A stretch of DNA of 64,000 nucleotides from Streptomyces brasiliensis. GTDB taxonomy: Bacteria; Actinomycetota; Actinomycetes; Streptomycetales; Streptomycetaceae. The notes below the pieces were generated by a model. It had not been told where the DNA came from. It worked only from the letters and a program-made list of their open reading frames with translations, and did not search any database. Of the stretch, positions 36,517-44,930 are shown one piece after another. The translations under genes were made by a program, and so were the position numbers. How positions within the stretch are numbered: position 1 is the stretch's first letter; every line of letters begins with the position of its first letter. The stretch spans positions 1 to 64,000 of the forward strand of contig NZ_BMQA01000013.1 of NCBI RefSeq assembly GCF_014647875.1, given 5' to 3'.

Positions 36517-38916
36517 GTGAGACGCCTTCCCCACAGACGGTCGACCGTCGGAGCCGCCCTGGTCTCCGCCGCGGCCTTCCTCGCCGTCGGCATCCAGTCC
36601 GTCCCGGCGACCGCCACGCCCGCCGCCCCCCAGCCGAGTCCCATGCGGACCGGCGGGCTCGAGGCCGAACTCAGCCCCGCCCAGCACAGCGCCCTGGTCA
36701 AGAGCGCGCAGGAGAAGAAGACGGCCACCGCCCGCACCCTCGGCCTGGGTGCCAAGGAGAAGCTGGTCGTCAAGGACGTCGTCAAGGACAACGACGGCAC
36801 CGTGCACACCCGTTACGAGCGCACCTACGACGGTCTGCCCGTCCTCGGCGGCGACCTCGTCGTGCACACCCCGCCGGCCTCCCTGGCCGCGGGCACCGTG
36901 AGCACCACGTTCAACAACAAGCGGACCGTCAAGGTCGCCACCACGACCGCGGCCTTCACCAAGTCCGCCGCCGAGACCAAGGCCCTCAAGGCCGCCAAGG
37001 CCCTCGACGCCGACAAGGCCACCACCGACAGCGCCCGCAAGGTGATCTGGGCGGGCACCGGCACCCCGAAGCTCGCCTGGGAGACGGTGATCGGCGGCTT
37101 CCAGGACGACGGCACGCCGAGCGAGCTGCACGTCATCACCGACGCGACCACCGGCCAGGAACTGCACCGCTTCCAGGCGGTCAAGACCGGCATCGGCAAC
37201 ACGCAGTACAGCGGCCAGGTGACTCTGACCACCACGCAGTCGGGGTCGAACTACACCCTGACCGACGGCGCGCGCGGCGGCCACAAGACGTACAACCTGA
37301 ACCGCGGCACTTCAGGCACCGGCACCCTGTTCTCGCAGACCAGCGACACCTGGGGCAACGGCACCACGTCGAACGCGGCGACGGCCGGCGCCGACGCGCA
37401 CTACGGTGCCGCCGAGACGTGGGACTTCTACAAGAGCACGTTCAACCGCAGCGGCATCCGCAACGACGGCGTCGCGGCCTACTCCCGGGTGCACTACGGC
37501 AACTCGTACGTCAACGCGTTCTGGGACGACAGCTGCTTCTGCATGACCTACGGCGACGGTTCCGCCAACGCCGACCCGCTGACCTCGCTCGACGTGGCCG
37601 GCCACGAGATGAGCCACGGCGTCACCTCCGCCACCGCGAACCTCAACTACTCGGGTGAGTCAGGCGGGTTGAACGAGGCGACCTCCGACATCTTCGGCAC
37701 CGGCGTGGAGTTCTACGCCAACAACAGCACCGATGTCGGCGACTATCTCATCGGCGAGAAGATCGACATCAACGGCGACGGCACGCCGCTGCGCTACATG
37801 GACAAGCCGAGCAAGGACGGCGGGTCCAAGGACAGCTGGTACTCCGGCATCGGCAGCCTGGACGTGCACTACTCGTCCGGTCCGGCGAACCACATGTTCT
37901 ACCTGCTCTCCGAGGGCAGCGGCAGCAAGGTCATCAACGGCGTCTCCTACAACAGCCCGACCTCCGACGGCGTCGCCGTCACCGGCATCGGCCGGGCCGC
38001 CGCCCTGCAGATCTGGTACAAGGCGCTGACGACGTACATGACGTCCAGCACCAACTACGCAGGCGCCCGTACCGCCGCCCTGAACGCCGCGGCCGCTCTG
38101 TACGGCACCAACTCCACGCAGTACGCGGGCGTCGGCAACGCCTTCGCCGGTATCGCCGTGGGCGCTCACATCAACCCGCCGAGCAACGGCGTCACGGTGA
38201 CCAACCCGGGCAGCCAGTCCTCGACGGTCGGCACCTCCGTGAGCCTGCAGATCTCGGCGAGCAGCACCAACGGCGGCTCGTTGTCGTACTCCGCGAGCGG
38301 TCTGCCGAGCGGCCTGTCGGTCAACAGCTCGACCGGTCTGATCTCCGGCACGCCCACCACCGCGGGCACCTACAGCACCACCGTCACGGTGACCGATTCG
38401 ACCGGCGCGACCGGTACGGCCTCCTTCACCTGGACCGTGAGCTCCTCCGGCGGCGGCAGCTGCACCTCGGCGCAGCTCCTCGCCAACCCGGGCTTCGAGT
38501 CGGGCAGCGCGAGCTGGACCGCGACCAGCGGTGTCATCACGACCGACTCCGGTGAGGCCTCGCACGGCGGCTCGTACAAGGCCTGGCTGGACGGTTACGG
38601 CACCTCGCACACCGACACGCTCTCCCAGTCGGTGACGATCCCGGCCGGCTGCAAGGCGACCTTCACCTTCTGGCTGCACATCGACAGCGCGGAGACCACC
38701 ACCAGCACCCAGTACGACAAGCTGACGGTGACCGCCGGTTCGACGACCCTGGCGACGTACTCGAACCTCAACAAGGCCTCGGGCTACACCCAGAAGACCT
38801 TCAGCCTGAACTCCTTCGCGGGTTCGACCGTCACGCTGAAGTTCTCCGGTGTGGAGGACTCCTTGCTGCAGACCAGCTTCGTCGTGGACGACACCGCCGT
38901 CACGACCAGCAGCTGA
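36517..38916 (+). CDS. Secreted M4 (thermolysin-like) metallopeptidase with C-terminal binding domains
   Basis: 799 aa preproenzyme. After a signal peptide (STVGAALVSAAAFLAVGIQ) comes an FTP/PepSY propeptide to about residue 235. The catalytic domain has the zinc motif HEMSH (His363, Glu364, His367) and the third ligand Glu387 in GGLNEATSD. An Ig-like putative domain (SYSASGLPSGLSVNSSTGLI) and a carbohydrate-binding-like jelly roll (LLANPGFESGSASW, about 650-799) complete the protein. GTG at 36517 follows CAGGAGGA. It is an extracellular neutral protease, probably attached to polymer surfaces by its C-terminal domains. A hairpin terminator follows. Confidence 0.95.
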   Translation: MRRLPHRRSTVGAALVSAAAFLAVGIQSVPATATPAAPQPSPMRTGGLEAELSPAQHSALVKSAQEKKTATARTLGLGAKEKLVVKDVVKDNDGTVHTRYERTYDGLPVLGGDLVVHTPPASLAAGTVSTTFNNKRTVKVATTTAAFTKSAAETKALKAAKALDADKATTDSARKVIWAGTGTPKLAWETVIGGFQDDGTPSELHVITDATTGQELHRFQAVKTGIGNTQYSGQVTLTTTQSGSNYTLTDGARGGHKTYNLNRGTSGTGTLFSQTSDTWGNGTTSNAATAGADAHYGAAETWDFYKSTFNRSGIRNDGVAAYSRVHYGNSYVNAFWDDSCFCMTYGDGSANADPLTSLDVAGHEMSHGVTSATANLNYSGESGGLNEATSDIFGTGVEFYANNSTDVGDYLIGEKIDINGDGTPLRYMDKPSKDGGSKDSWYSGIGSLDVHYSSGPANHMFYLLSEGSGSKVINGVSYNSPTSDGVAVTGIGRAAALQIWYKALTTYMTSSTNYAGARTAALNAAAALYGTNSTQYAGVGNAFAGIAVGAHINPPSNGVTVTNPGSQSSTVGTSVSLQISASSTNGGSLSYSASGLPSGLSVNSSTGLISGTPTTAGTYSTTVTVTDSTGATGTASFTWTVSSSGGGSCTSAQLLANPGFESGSASWTATSGVITTDSGEASHGGSYKAWLDGYGTSHTDTLSQSVTIPAGCKATFTFWLHIDSAETTTSTQYDKLTVTAGSTTLATYSNLNKASGYTQKTFSLNSFAGSTVTLKFSGVEDSLLQTSFVVDDTAVTTSS

Positions 38917-38933
38917 CCCGCCGCACCTGAGCG

Positions 38934-38967
38934 TCCCGCACGCGGAGGAAGCCCTCCGGGTGCGGGA
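38934..38967. terminator. Bidirectional terminator between protease and glucanase genes
   Basis: The 15-nt arms at 38934-38948 and 38953-38967 pair in 14 of 15 positions around AAGC. The two flanking genes are convergent, 17 and 10 nt away. Confidence 0.75.
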
Positions 38968-38977
38968 TGCACGCGTG

Positions 38978-40177
38978 TCAGCCGAGTGGATCCAGCGTGA
39001 GGTACGCCTCCTGCGGACCGCCGTCGTGGACCAGGGACTCCTGGTTGCCGACGTCGTCGAAGGCGAACGCGTACGCCTTGCCGTCGGCCATCTGACCGTG
39101 GACCACCCGGGCGTAGTGGTTGGTCACCGCGTCCCGGTAGAAGTCCGCCGGGCTGTTGTCCGGCTGGGTCTCGCTCGTCAGCAGGGTGGAGCGGTTGAAG
39201 CCCGCGCAGAGCGTGCGCGAGATCGGGCCGCGCACCGCGTCGTTGGGCGCGTCGAGCAGCTTGTGGCAGCCGAACACGCTGTCCGCGTCCGGCTTCTGGA
39301 AGCTCGTCACGGCCGCGCCGCTGCCGTCCGTGAAGTTCATGACGCCGCCCGAGACTCGGCCGTAGTACTTCGTGTTCGGCTGGTCGCCGAACGGCGTGAC
39401 CGTGAGCGTGGAACCGGCGTACTTCTGCCAGACGCGGTTGATGTAGTCGTCCATCACCGACGCCGGCAGCGCACCGGTCTCCAGCCCGTACCCCGGCGCG
39501 AGCGCCCGCAGCACGGTGCCGTCGGACCGCGTCTGGATCAGCCCGCCCCAGCCGCCCGCCTGCCCGCGCAGTGCGTTCAACACCCCGTTGTAGCCACCGG
39601 ACTTGAGATGCCCAGTGGTGCTCACGCTACCGTCGGCCCGCTTCACCCCGACCGCGTACGGCGCGGAGAACATGTCCACCTGGGTGCTGTTGAGCCAGAG
39701 CCCGGCGTCGTTGAGCGTGTACTCGGACCAGTTGAAGAGGATGTCCCGGTTGGGGTCGCCGGGATTCTGCACGGCGGGCTGTACCAGCCCGCCGGTGGCC
39801 AGCCTGAACACCAGCTTCTGGCCGTAGGAGAAGTAGATCCGGCCGGAGAACTTCGGGATCCGGATCGTCGTCGACTGCCCGGCCGCGGGGCCCGGGATCG
39901 CCGCGTCCGGCGCCGGTGTCGGCGGGTTGCCGCCGGCGGGCCAGGCGTGGAACGTGCCGTTCGCGTCGGCCCAGCCCTGCTGCCCCGAGGACAGTCGGGT
40001 GCCGAGGTCGTAGATGTACAGCGGTTCGCCGCGCCCGGAGTTGTTGGTCACCGTCAGTGCGATGGTGTCCGGTACGGCGGCGCCGGCCGATTCGGGCGTG
40101 CCCAGTGTGAGCAGCCCGCCGACCAGGGCCGTAGTGGCTGCCAGGGGCAGCGCGGATCGCCTGATTCCTGAGTGCAC
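38978..40177 (-). CDS. Secreted GH64 beta-1,3-glucanase
   Basis: 399 aa extracellular endo-beta-1,3-glucanase that releases laminaripentaose-type products from fungal wall glucan. A signal peptide (RRSALPLAATTALVGGLLTLG) leads into the GH64/thaumatin-like fold: VPDTIALTVTNNSGRGEPLYIY, GRIYFSYGQKLVF, VDMFSAPYAVGVKR and NHYARVVHGQMADGKAYAF. GTG 40177 has GGAGGT upstream. The promoter region carries a LacI-type palindrome at 40230-40243, so carbohydrate-dependent control is likely. Together with the neighbouring M4 protease it makes a polymer-degrading pair, each transcribed separately. Confidence 0.92.
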   Translation of the reverse strand: MHSGIRRSALPLAATTALVGGLLTLGTPESAGAAVPDTIALTVTNNSGRGEPLYIYDLGTRLSSGQQGWADANGTFHAWPAGGNPPTPAPDAAIPGPAAGQSTTIRIPKFSGRIYFSYGQKLVFRLATGGLVQPAVQNPGDPNRDILFNWSEYTLNDAGLWLNSTQVDMFSAPYAVGVKRADGSVSTTGHLKSGGYNGVLNALRGQAGGWGGLIQTRSDGTVLRALAPGYGLETGALPASVMDDYINRVWQKYAGSTLTVTPFGDQPNTKYYGRVSGGVMNFTDGSGAAVTSFQKPDADSVFGCHKLLDAPNDAVRGPISRTLCAGFNRSTLLTSETQPDNSPADFYRDAVTNHYARVVHGQMADGKAYAFAFDDVGNQESLVHDGGPQEAYLTLDPLG

Positions 40178-40204
40178 TCTCCACCTCCGTGTGGGGGTCG
40201 GGGC

Positions 40205-40224
40205 GTACGGACACTGGTCCGTAC
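40205..40224. repeat. Perfect inverted repeat GTACGGAC-actg-GTCCGTAC
   Basis: Eight-base arms with a 4-nt centre, 27-47 nt upstream of the glucanase GTG. It may fold in the mRNA leader or be a second operator beside the LacI-type site. Confidence 0.45.
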
Positions 40225-40229
40225 CTGGT

Positions 40230-40243
40230 TGAGAGCGCTCTCA
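40230..40243. promoter_or_regulatory. LacI-family operator TGAGAGCGCTCTCA
   Basis: A perfect 14-bp palindrome with the central GCGC typical of LacI-family sugar regulators (compare the CebR box TGGGAGCGCTCCCA). It lies about 55 nt upstream of the GH64 start. The cognate repressor is not in the window. Confidence 0.7.
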
Positions 40244-40288
40244 GACTCCCGTCGGGGCGCGTGCATGTCAATGAGCTGGACGGAGTTC

Positions 40289-40320
40289 GTGGGGCGCCCA
40301 CCCTGCGGCGGGCACCCCAC
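40289..40320. terminator. Hairpin terminator of the dienelactone hydrolase gene
   Basis: GTGGGGCGCCC (40289-40299) pairs with GGGCACCCCAC (40310-40320) in 10 of 11 positions. It lies 8 nt past the stop at 40328 on the minus strand. Confidence 0.6.
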
Positions 40321-40327
40321 GCCGGGC

Positions 40328-41083
40328 TCAGAAGGTGCGTGCGAGCAGGTCGAGCAGCGCCGCCCAGTGCCGCTCGTCGGCCTCGCGGTCGTACGCCGGT
40401 GTGTCGGCCTGGGTGTACCCGTGATGCGCGCCCGGATAGACCTCGGTGCGGTGCCGTACGCCCGCCGCCGTGAGCGTGTCCTCGAGGCGCTTGATCTGCT
40501 CCTCCGGCATGGACGCGTCCTGGTCGGCGTGGCCGAAGTACACCTCGGCGGTGATGTGGGGAGCGAGCAGGTGCGGGCTGTCCGGGCCGTCGGTAGCGAG
40601 CCGGCCGCCGTGGAATCCGGCCGCGGCCGCGACCCGGTCGGGATAGCTGCCGGCGGTCAGCAGCACCAGGCGCGCACCCATGCAGTAGCCGGTCAGCGCC
40701 ACCGGGCCGTCGGCGACCAGCGGGCTGTCGGCCAGCCAGCGCAGATAGGCGCCCGCGTCGCGCACCGCGCGTTCGGGCGTGAGGGACTGCATGATCGGGC
40801 CGATCCGCTCCCAGAGGGTCGGATCGGCGGCGGGGTCGATGAACTCGGGCAGGTCGACGACGGGGTTACGGCCGGTGCGGTAGAAGACGTTCGGGACCAG
40901 AACCGTGTAACCCTCGCCGGCGATCCGGTCGGCCATCGCCTGCAGATGCGGACGCAGGCCGTAGGCGTCCTGGTAGAACAGGACCGCCGGACGGGGACGC
41001 TCGTCGGCGGGGTGGACCAGGTAGGCGTCGGCGATGCCGTCCTCGGTCGGGATGTCGACGGCTGTGCCCTGTACGGCTGTCAT
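40328..41083 (-). CDS. Dienelactone hydrolase family protein
   Basis: 251 aa alpha/beta hydrolase. The nucleophile Cys is in LTGYCMGARLVLL (about residues 125-137), Asp in YFGHADQDASMP and His in YPGAHHGYTQ, the Cys-Asp-His triad of dienelactone hydrolases that open enol-lactones in chlorocatechol pathways. It stands alone, without catechol genes, so its physiological ester or lactone is unknown. ATG 41083 has GGGAGG upstream; a 19-codon extension has no support. Confidence 0.9.
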   Translation of the reverse strand: MTAVQGTAVDIPTEDGIADAYLVHPADERPRPAVLFYQDAYGLRPHLQAMADRIAGEGYTVLVPNVFYRTGRNPVVDLPEFIDPAADPTLWERIGPIMQSLTPERAVRDAGAYLRWLADSPLVADGPVALTGYCMGARLVLLTAGSYPDRVAAAAGFHGGRLATDGPDSPHLLAPHITAEVYFGHADQDASMPEEQIKRLEDTLTAAGVRHRTEVYPGAHHGYTQADTPAYDREADERHWAALLDLLARTF

Positions 41084-41203
41084 GGCGAGTGCCTCCCTGC
41101 GGAATCGCGCCGGGCGGCGGGGGTGTGCCCGGCGCTGCATGTAGGGGCCATGCTGTCACGCAAGATCCATGGCCGCGCACCGGGTCTCACCCGCGCCGGG
41201 CGG

Positions 41204-41824
41204 TCACTCGAAGCGCGACGGATCGCCCGCTCCGCGCCGTACGATCTCCGCCTCGCCGCTGGAGAAGTCGATGACCGTGGTCGGTTCGGTACCGCAGTCC
41301 CCGGAGTCGACCACCACGTCCACCGCGTGGTCGAGCCGGTCCTTGATCTCCCAGCCCTGGGTCAGCGGCTCCTCCTCGTCGGGCAGGAGCAGCGTGCTGG
41401 ACAGCAGCGGTTCGCCCAGCTCGGCGAGCAGCGCCTGGGTGACCACGTGGTCGGGGATGCGGACGCCGACGGTCTTCTTCTTCGGGTGCAGCAGCTTGCG
41501 CGGCACCTCCCTGGTGGCCGGGAGGATGAACGTGTAGCTTCCCGGGGTCGACGACTTCACTGCGCGGAACACGTCGTTGTCCACCCGCACGAACTGGCCG
41601 AGCTGCGCGAAGTCCCGGCACATCAGCGTGAAATGGTGCCGTTCGTCGAGGCGCCGGATCGAACGGATCCGCTCCATGCCGTCACGGCTGCCGAGCTGGC
41701 ACCCGAGCGCGTAGCAGGAGTCGGTGGGGTATGCGATGAGCGCCCCCTCGCGTACGGCGTCGGCGATCTGCGCGATGCTGCGGGGCTGCGGATTCTCGGG
41801 GTGCACGTCGAAGTACTTCGCCAT
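41204..41824 (-). CDS. Sua5/YciO/YrdC family protein (L-threonylcarbamoyladenylate synthase-like)
   Basis: 206 aa YrdC-fold protein. ALIAYPTDSCYALGCQLGS (about residues 28-46), IRRLDERHHFTLMCRD, PGSYTFILPAT and KKKTVGVRIPDH are the nucleotide and threonine-binding motifs. TsaC/Sua5 enzymes make threonylcarbamoyl-AMP for tRNA t6A37. Because the first motif PTDSCYALGC resembles the YciO subgroup more than housekeeping TsaC, this may be the paralogue with uncertain activity. It is a single-gene unit; ATG at 41824. Confidence 0.85.
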   Translation of the reverse strand: MAKYFDVHPENPQPRSIAQIADAVREGALIAYPTDSCYALGCQLGSRDGMERIRSIRRLDERHHFTLMCRDFAQLGQFVRVDNDVFRAVKSSTPGSYTFILPATREVPRKLLHPKKKTVGVRIPDHVVTQALLAELGEPLLSSTLLLPDEEEPLTQGWEIKDRLDHAVDVVVDSGDCGTEPTTVIDFSSGEAEIVRRGAGDPSRFE

Positions 41825-42123
41825 CCGGCGAGCTTATGCCGTCGGCGGGCGGTTGCGACGCAGGCGGCGTGCGGGCCTCGGACCCCGGGGCCCGAGGGCT
41901 GCACCTGGCAGCGGCGGCAGGCCGGGCACGGTCCGGTCGGCCGTCGGCGAGAGCAGCGGCGGGCGTTCACGGCCGTGACGGCCACCGGGGTGCTGTGCCT
42001 CCTCACGGCTCGCGCGCACGGCTGGACAACTGCGCCGACATTGCCAGGAGTGACGCGCGCATTTCGGGGCATTCGCTGAGCGAGTCGCGGTAGGGGCCTC
42101 GCCCCCCCCGCCCCGAGCCGCGC

Positions 42124-42167
42124 GTCTCCGCCGGTGGTCCGTCCCCCCCAGGACCACCGGCGGAGAC
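42124..42167. terminator. Perfect 17-bp hairpin
   Basis: 42124-42140 pairs without mismatch with 42151-42167 around a C-rich 10-nt loop. It lies about 65 nt past the P450 similarity on the minus strand, and may be the old terminator of that gene, now brought close by a deletion. Confidence 0.75.
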
Positions 42168-42232
42168 CTCCTCCGACCGGCCGCCACCCCGCGATCCCGC
42201 AACTCGGTGTTCTCTCCACCCCGTGGCAGGGA

Positions 42233-42625
42233 CGGCGGCGCCGAGCTGACCGGTGTCGTCCCTCAACTCGTCGGGTACGCCGGAAAGTTCGCAGATGATC
42301 CACATCGGCAGCCGATGCGCGAGGTCTGGCGCACATCGACCACCTGACGGTCCGCGCCCGACGCTGCCGCGTCGAGCGGTTTCGCGGTGACCGCCTCGAC
42401 CCGGGCCCGCATGGCCTCGGCCCGCCGGTGCGGGAAGCTCGGCGCGACGAGCTTGCGCAGCCACGCGTGGTCGGGGCCGGACGTGGAGCGCATGACGATC
42501 AAGCACGCCCGGCCCAGGACCCAGCCCCAGGAGGGGTGTTCGCCGGTCTGGGGCGCAGCGGCCAGTGCCGGCGCAGGGATGCCGGCGCCGAAGGGGGCGA
42601 GTGCGATGGGGTCGGTACGGTCGGC
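42233..42625 (-). pseudogene. Cytochrome P450 remnant, frameshifted and truncated
   Basis: Read on the minus strand, one frame gives GPDHAWLRKLVAPSFPHRRAEAMRARVEAV, matching the P450 B-C region (usual DPPEHTRLRRLVxxAFTxRRVEAL). Near 42331 the similarity jumps to another frame with DLAHRLPMWIICELSGVPDEL, the helix D-E region. Everything after that (I helix, ExxR, heme-binding Cys loop) is missing, and the N-terminus is poorly preserved. About 130 codons remain of a normal 400. Clearly non-functional. Confidence 0.75.
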
Positions 42626-42850
42626 CACGGTCACGACAACTTCGACTCGGAATGCGGCGCTTCTGCGCGGCGACGGCAGCAGCCCACCGCCCGGTGCCGG
42701 TGCGGACGCGTGCCCGTGGGCAGGCCGCCGGCCACCAGGTCCGGTGATTCGCTCATCCAAACGGGTTCCGAGGAAGTCGGGCGGGGGAGTCCATGGTCCT
42801 CTCGCGGGCGCTCGCAGCGCAGTACACACTGTCACCGATCGATCTCGCAC

Positions 42851-42877
42851 GGTTCGGAGTGAACTGGCTCCGAAACC
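42851..42877. repeat. Inverted repeat GGTTCGGAG-N8-CTCCGAAACC
   Basis: The arms are nearly the same as those of the ECF41 leader hairpin at 20731-20753 (GGTTCGGAG/CTCCGAACC), here with one bulged A and a longer centre. It is about 240 nt upstream of hypX. Confidence 0.4.
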
Positions 42878-43115
42878 GTCCGGAATCTGTTCGCTTCTGT
42901 ATGGACTGTCTGAAGCGCTGTACAGGGAACGCGAGTTGGTCCGGTCGCGGTCTCGTGCGGACGCGGACCGCCGGGTGGTACGGCCGGGTGGCGGGTGCGT
43001 GCCCCGCTTTCGGGTGACCCCTGCCGCCCGTCGCCCAGGGGCCGCACCCCGCATGTCCGACGATCGGGTCCGGCCGGGTTGACGTACCCGCGCCCACGTC
43101 CGCCGGGAGTTCGCC

Positions 43116-44879
43116 GTGCACATCCTGCTCGTGGCCAGCGCCTTCAACAGCCTCACCCAACGCGTCCACGCCGAGCTGCGCGAGCGCGGGCACGCCGTCG
43201 CCGTGGAACTCGCCCTGCCCGGCCGCTCCCTGACCGAGGCCGTACGACGCCACGATCCCGAGCTGGTCATCGCCCCGATGCTGAAGACGGCGATCCCGCG
43301 CGAGGTGTGGAGTGCCCGGCCCTGCTTCGTCGTGCACCCGGGCCCCCTCGGCGACCGCGGGCCGTCCTCGCTGGACTGGGCGATCCAGGCGGGTGCCGAG
43401 GACTGGGGCGTGACGGTGTTCCAGGCCGACGCGGAGATGGACGCCGGGGACGTGTGGGCGTCGGTGCGCTGCCCGGTTCCGCCGGTGTCCAAGAGCGACC
43501 TGTACCGGGGCGAGATCGCCGACGCCGCACTGGCAGCCGTCCTGCGCTCGGTCGAACGGTTCTCCGCAGGAACCTTTGCTCCCGTTCCGCAGCGGGCGGC
43601 CCGTACGCGTCCCTATCTCGACCAGAGCGTCCGGCGCATCGACTGGTTCACCGACACCACCGAGACCGTCGTACGCAAACTGCGCGCCGCGGACACCCAG
43701 CCCGGCGTGCGCGACGTCCTGTGCGGCGAGCAGTGGTACCTGCACGGCGGCCACCCCGAGCACGGCCTTCACGGCGCACCCGGCACGCTGCTGGCCACCC
43801 GGACCGGCGCGATCTGCCGCGCCACGAGCGACGGCGCCGTGTGGATCCCGGAACTCAGACGCCCGCGCCGTCCGGGAGGGCCGCCCACCTTCAAACTGCC
43901 CGCGGTGACGGCCCTCGGCGACCGGCTGCCGCCCGTACCGGACCTGGCCGCCCCGCCCACCGCCTCGGCGCGGACCTGGGCGGACATCCGCTACACGGAG
44001 GAGGGAGCCGTCGGCTTCCTGTCCTTCGCCTTCTCCGGCGGGGCCATGAGCACCAGCCAGTGCCGCCGCCTGCTCGACGCCTACCGGGAGGCATGCGCCC
44101 GCCCCACCACCGTGCTCGTCCTCGGCGGACAGCGCGACTTCTTCTCCAACGGCATCCACCTCGGCGTCATCGAGGCAGCCCCGGACCCCGCTGCCGAGTC
44201 CTGGGCGAACATCAACGCCGTGGACGACCTGGTCGAGGCCGTCCTGACCACCACGGACCGGCTCGTCGTGGCCGCGGTGGGCGGCAACGCGGCGGCCGGC
44301 GGCGTGATGCTCGCCCTGGCCGCCGACGAGGTGTGGTGCCGTGCCGGTGCCGTCCTGAACCCGCACTACCGGCTGATGGGCCTGTACGGCTCCGAGTACT
44401 GGACGTACACGCTGCCCCGCCGGGTCGGCGTCGCGACGGCCGAGCGGCTGATGGGGGAGGCCCTGCCGGTGAGCGCCGCGAGCGCGCTGCGGCTCGGCAT
44501 GGTGGACCGGGTGCTCGACTGCGGCACGGGCGACTTCGCCGGGGAGGTCGGCGGGCTCGCCGCCCGGATGGCCGCGCTGCCCGGGAGCCGCTCCCGGCTC
44601 GTGGCCAAGAAGGCGGAGCTGGAGGCGCAGGAGGCGCTCGAGCCCCTCTCCGCCTTCCGGGAACGGGAACTGGCCCGGATGCGCCGGATCTTCGACGACC
44701 CGTACGCCCCCTATCACGAGTTGCGTCATGCCTTCGTCACGAAGCAGCGGCCGACGGACACGCCCCCGCACCTGGTGCACGCCGTGGGCCCGCGCGGCCG
44801 CACGGAACCGGTCGGTTCGCCGGTGCGCGTCACCGGAACGGCCCCGGCTGATCTCTCGTCCCGGCCGGACGCCTGGTAG
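43116..44879 (+). CDS. hypX: HypX, CO-ligand synthesis protein for NiFe hydrogenase
   Basis: 587 aa two-domain enzyme that makes CO for the active-site iron of NiFe hydrogenase under air, from formyl-tetrahydrofolate via formyl-CoA. The N-terminal half (residues 1-270) is formyltransferase-like, with FVVHPGPLGDRGPSSLDWAI carrying the HPG motif, followed by the Fmt C-terminal-like part. The C-terminal half (about 285-540) is a crotonase/enoyl-CoA hydratase fold (LVLGGQRDFFSNGIHLGVIE, GGNAAAGGVMLALAADEVW). GTG 43116 has GGGAG upstream. It stands 51 nt ahead of the hydrogenase structural genes on the same strand and is probably the first gene of the operon. Confidence 0.93.
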   Translation: MHILLVASAFNSLTQRVHAELRERGHAVAVELALPGRSLTEAVRRHDPELVIAPMLKTAIPREVWSARPCFVVHPGPLGDRGPSSLDWAIQAGAEDWGVTVFQADAEMDAGDVWASVRCPVPPVSKSDLYRGEIADAALAAVLRSVERFSAGTFAPVPQRAARTRPYLDQSVRRIDWFTDTTETVVRKLRAADTQPGVRDVLCGEQWYLHGGHPEHGLHGAPGTLLATRTGAICRATSDGAVWIPELRRPRRPGGPPTFKLPAVTALGDRLPPVPDLAAPPTASARTWADIRYTEEGAVGFLSFAFSGGAMSTSQCRRLLDAYREACARPTTVLVLGGQRDFFSNGIHLGVIEAAPDPAAESWANINAVDDLVEAVLTTTDRLVVAAVGGNAAAGGVMLALAADEVWCRAGAVLNPHYRLMGLYGSEYWTYTLPRRVGVATAERLMGEALPVSAASALRLGMVDRVLDCGTGDFAGEVGGLAARMAALPGSRSRLVAKKAELEAQEALEPLSAFRERELARMRRIFDDPYAPYHELRHAFVTKQRPTDTPPHLVHAVGPRGRTEPVGSPVRVTGTAPADLSSRPDAW

Positions 44880-44930
44880 CAAGAAGTGTGGCATCCGTAA
44901 TGTCCCTTACCTTCCCGAGGAGGCGGTCCC

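Larger units (their letters stand above)
41825..43115. other. Gene-poor 1.3 kb region with a P450 remnant, terminator and inverted repeat
   Basis: No intact gene is visible between the Sua5-like gene and hypX. It contains a truncated, frameshifted P450 fragment (42233-42625, minus strand), a strong hairpin (42124-42167) and an inverted repeat (42851-42877). The last 240 nt before hypX must include the hydrogenase operon promoter, but I see no recognisable -35/-10 pair there. Confidence 0.6.

Noticed and set aside
42793..43017. 74-codon plus-strand frame upstream of hypX
   Set aside because: Cys/Trp/Arg composition and lack of a Shine-Dalgarno mark it as noncoding.
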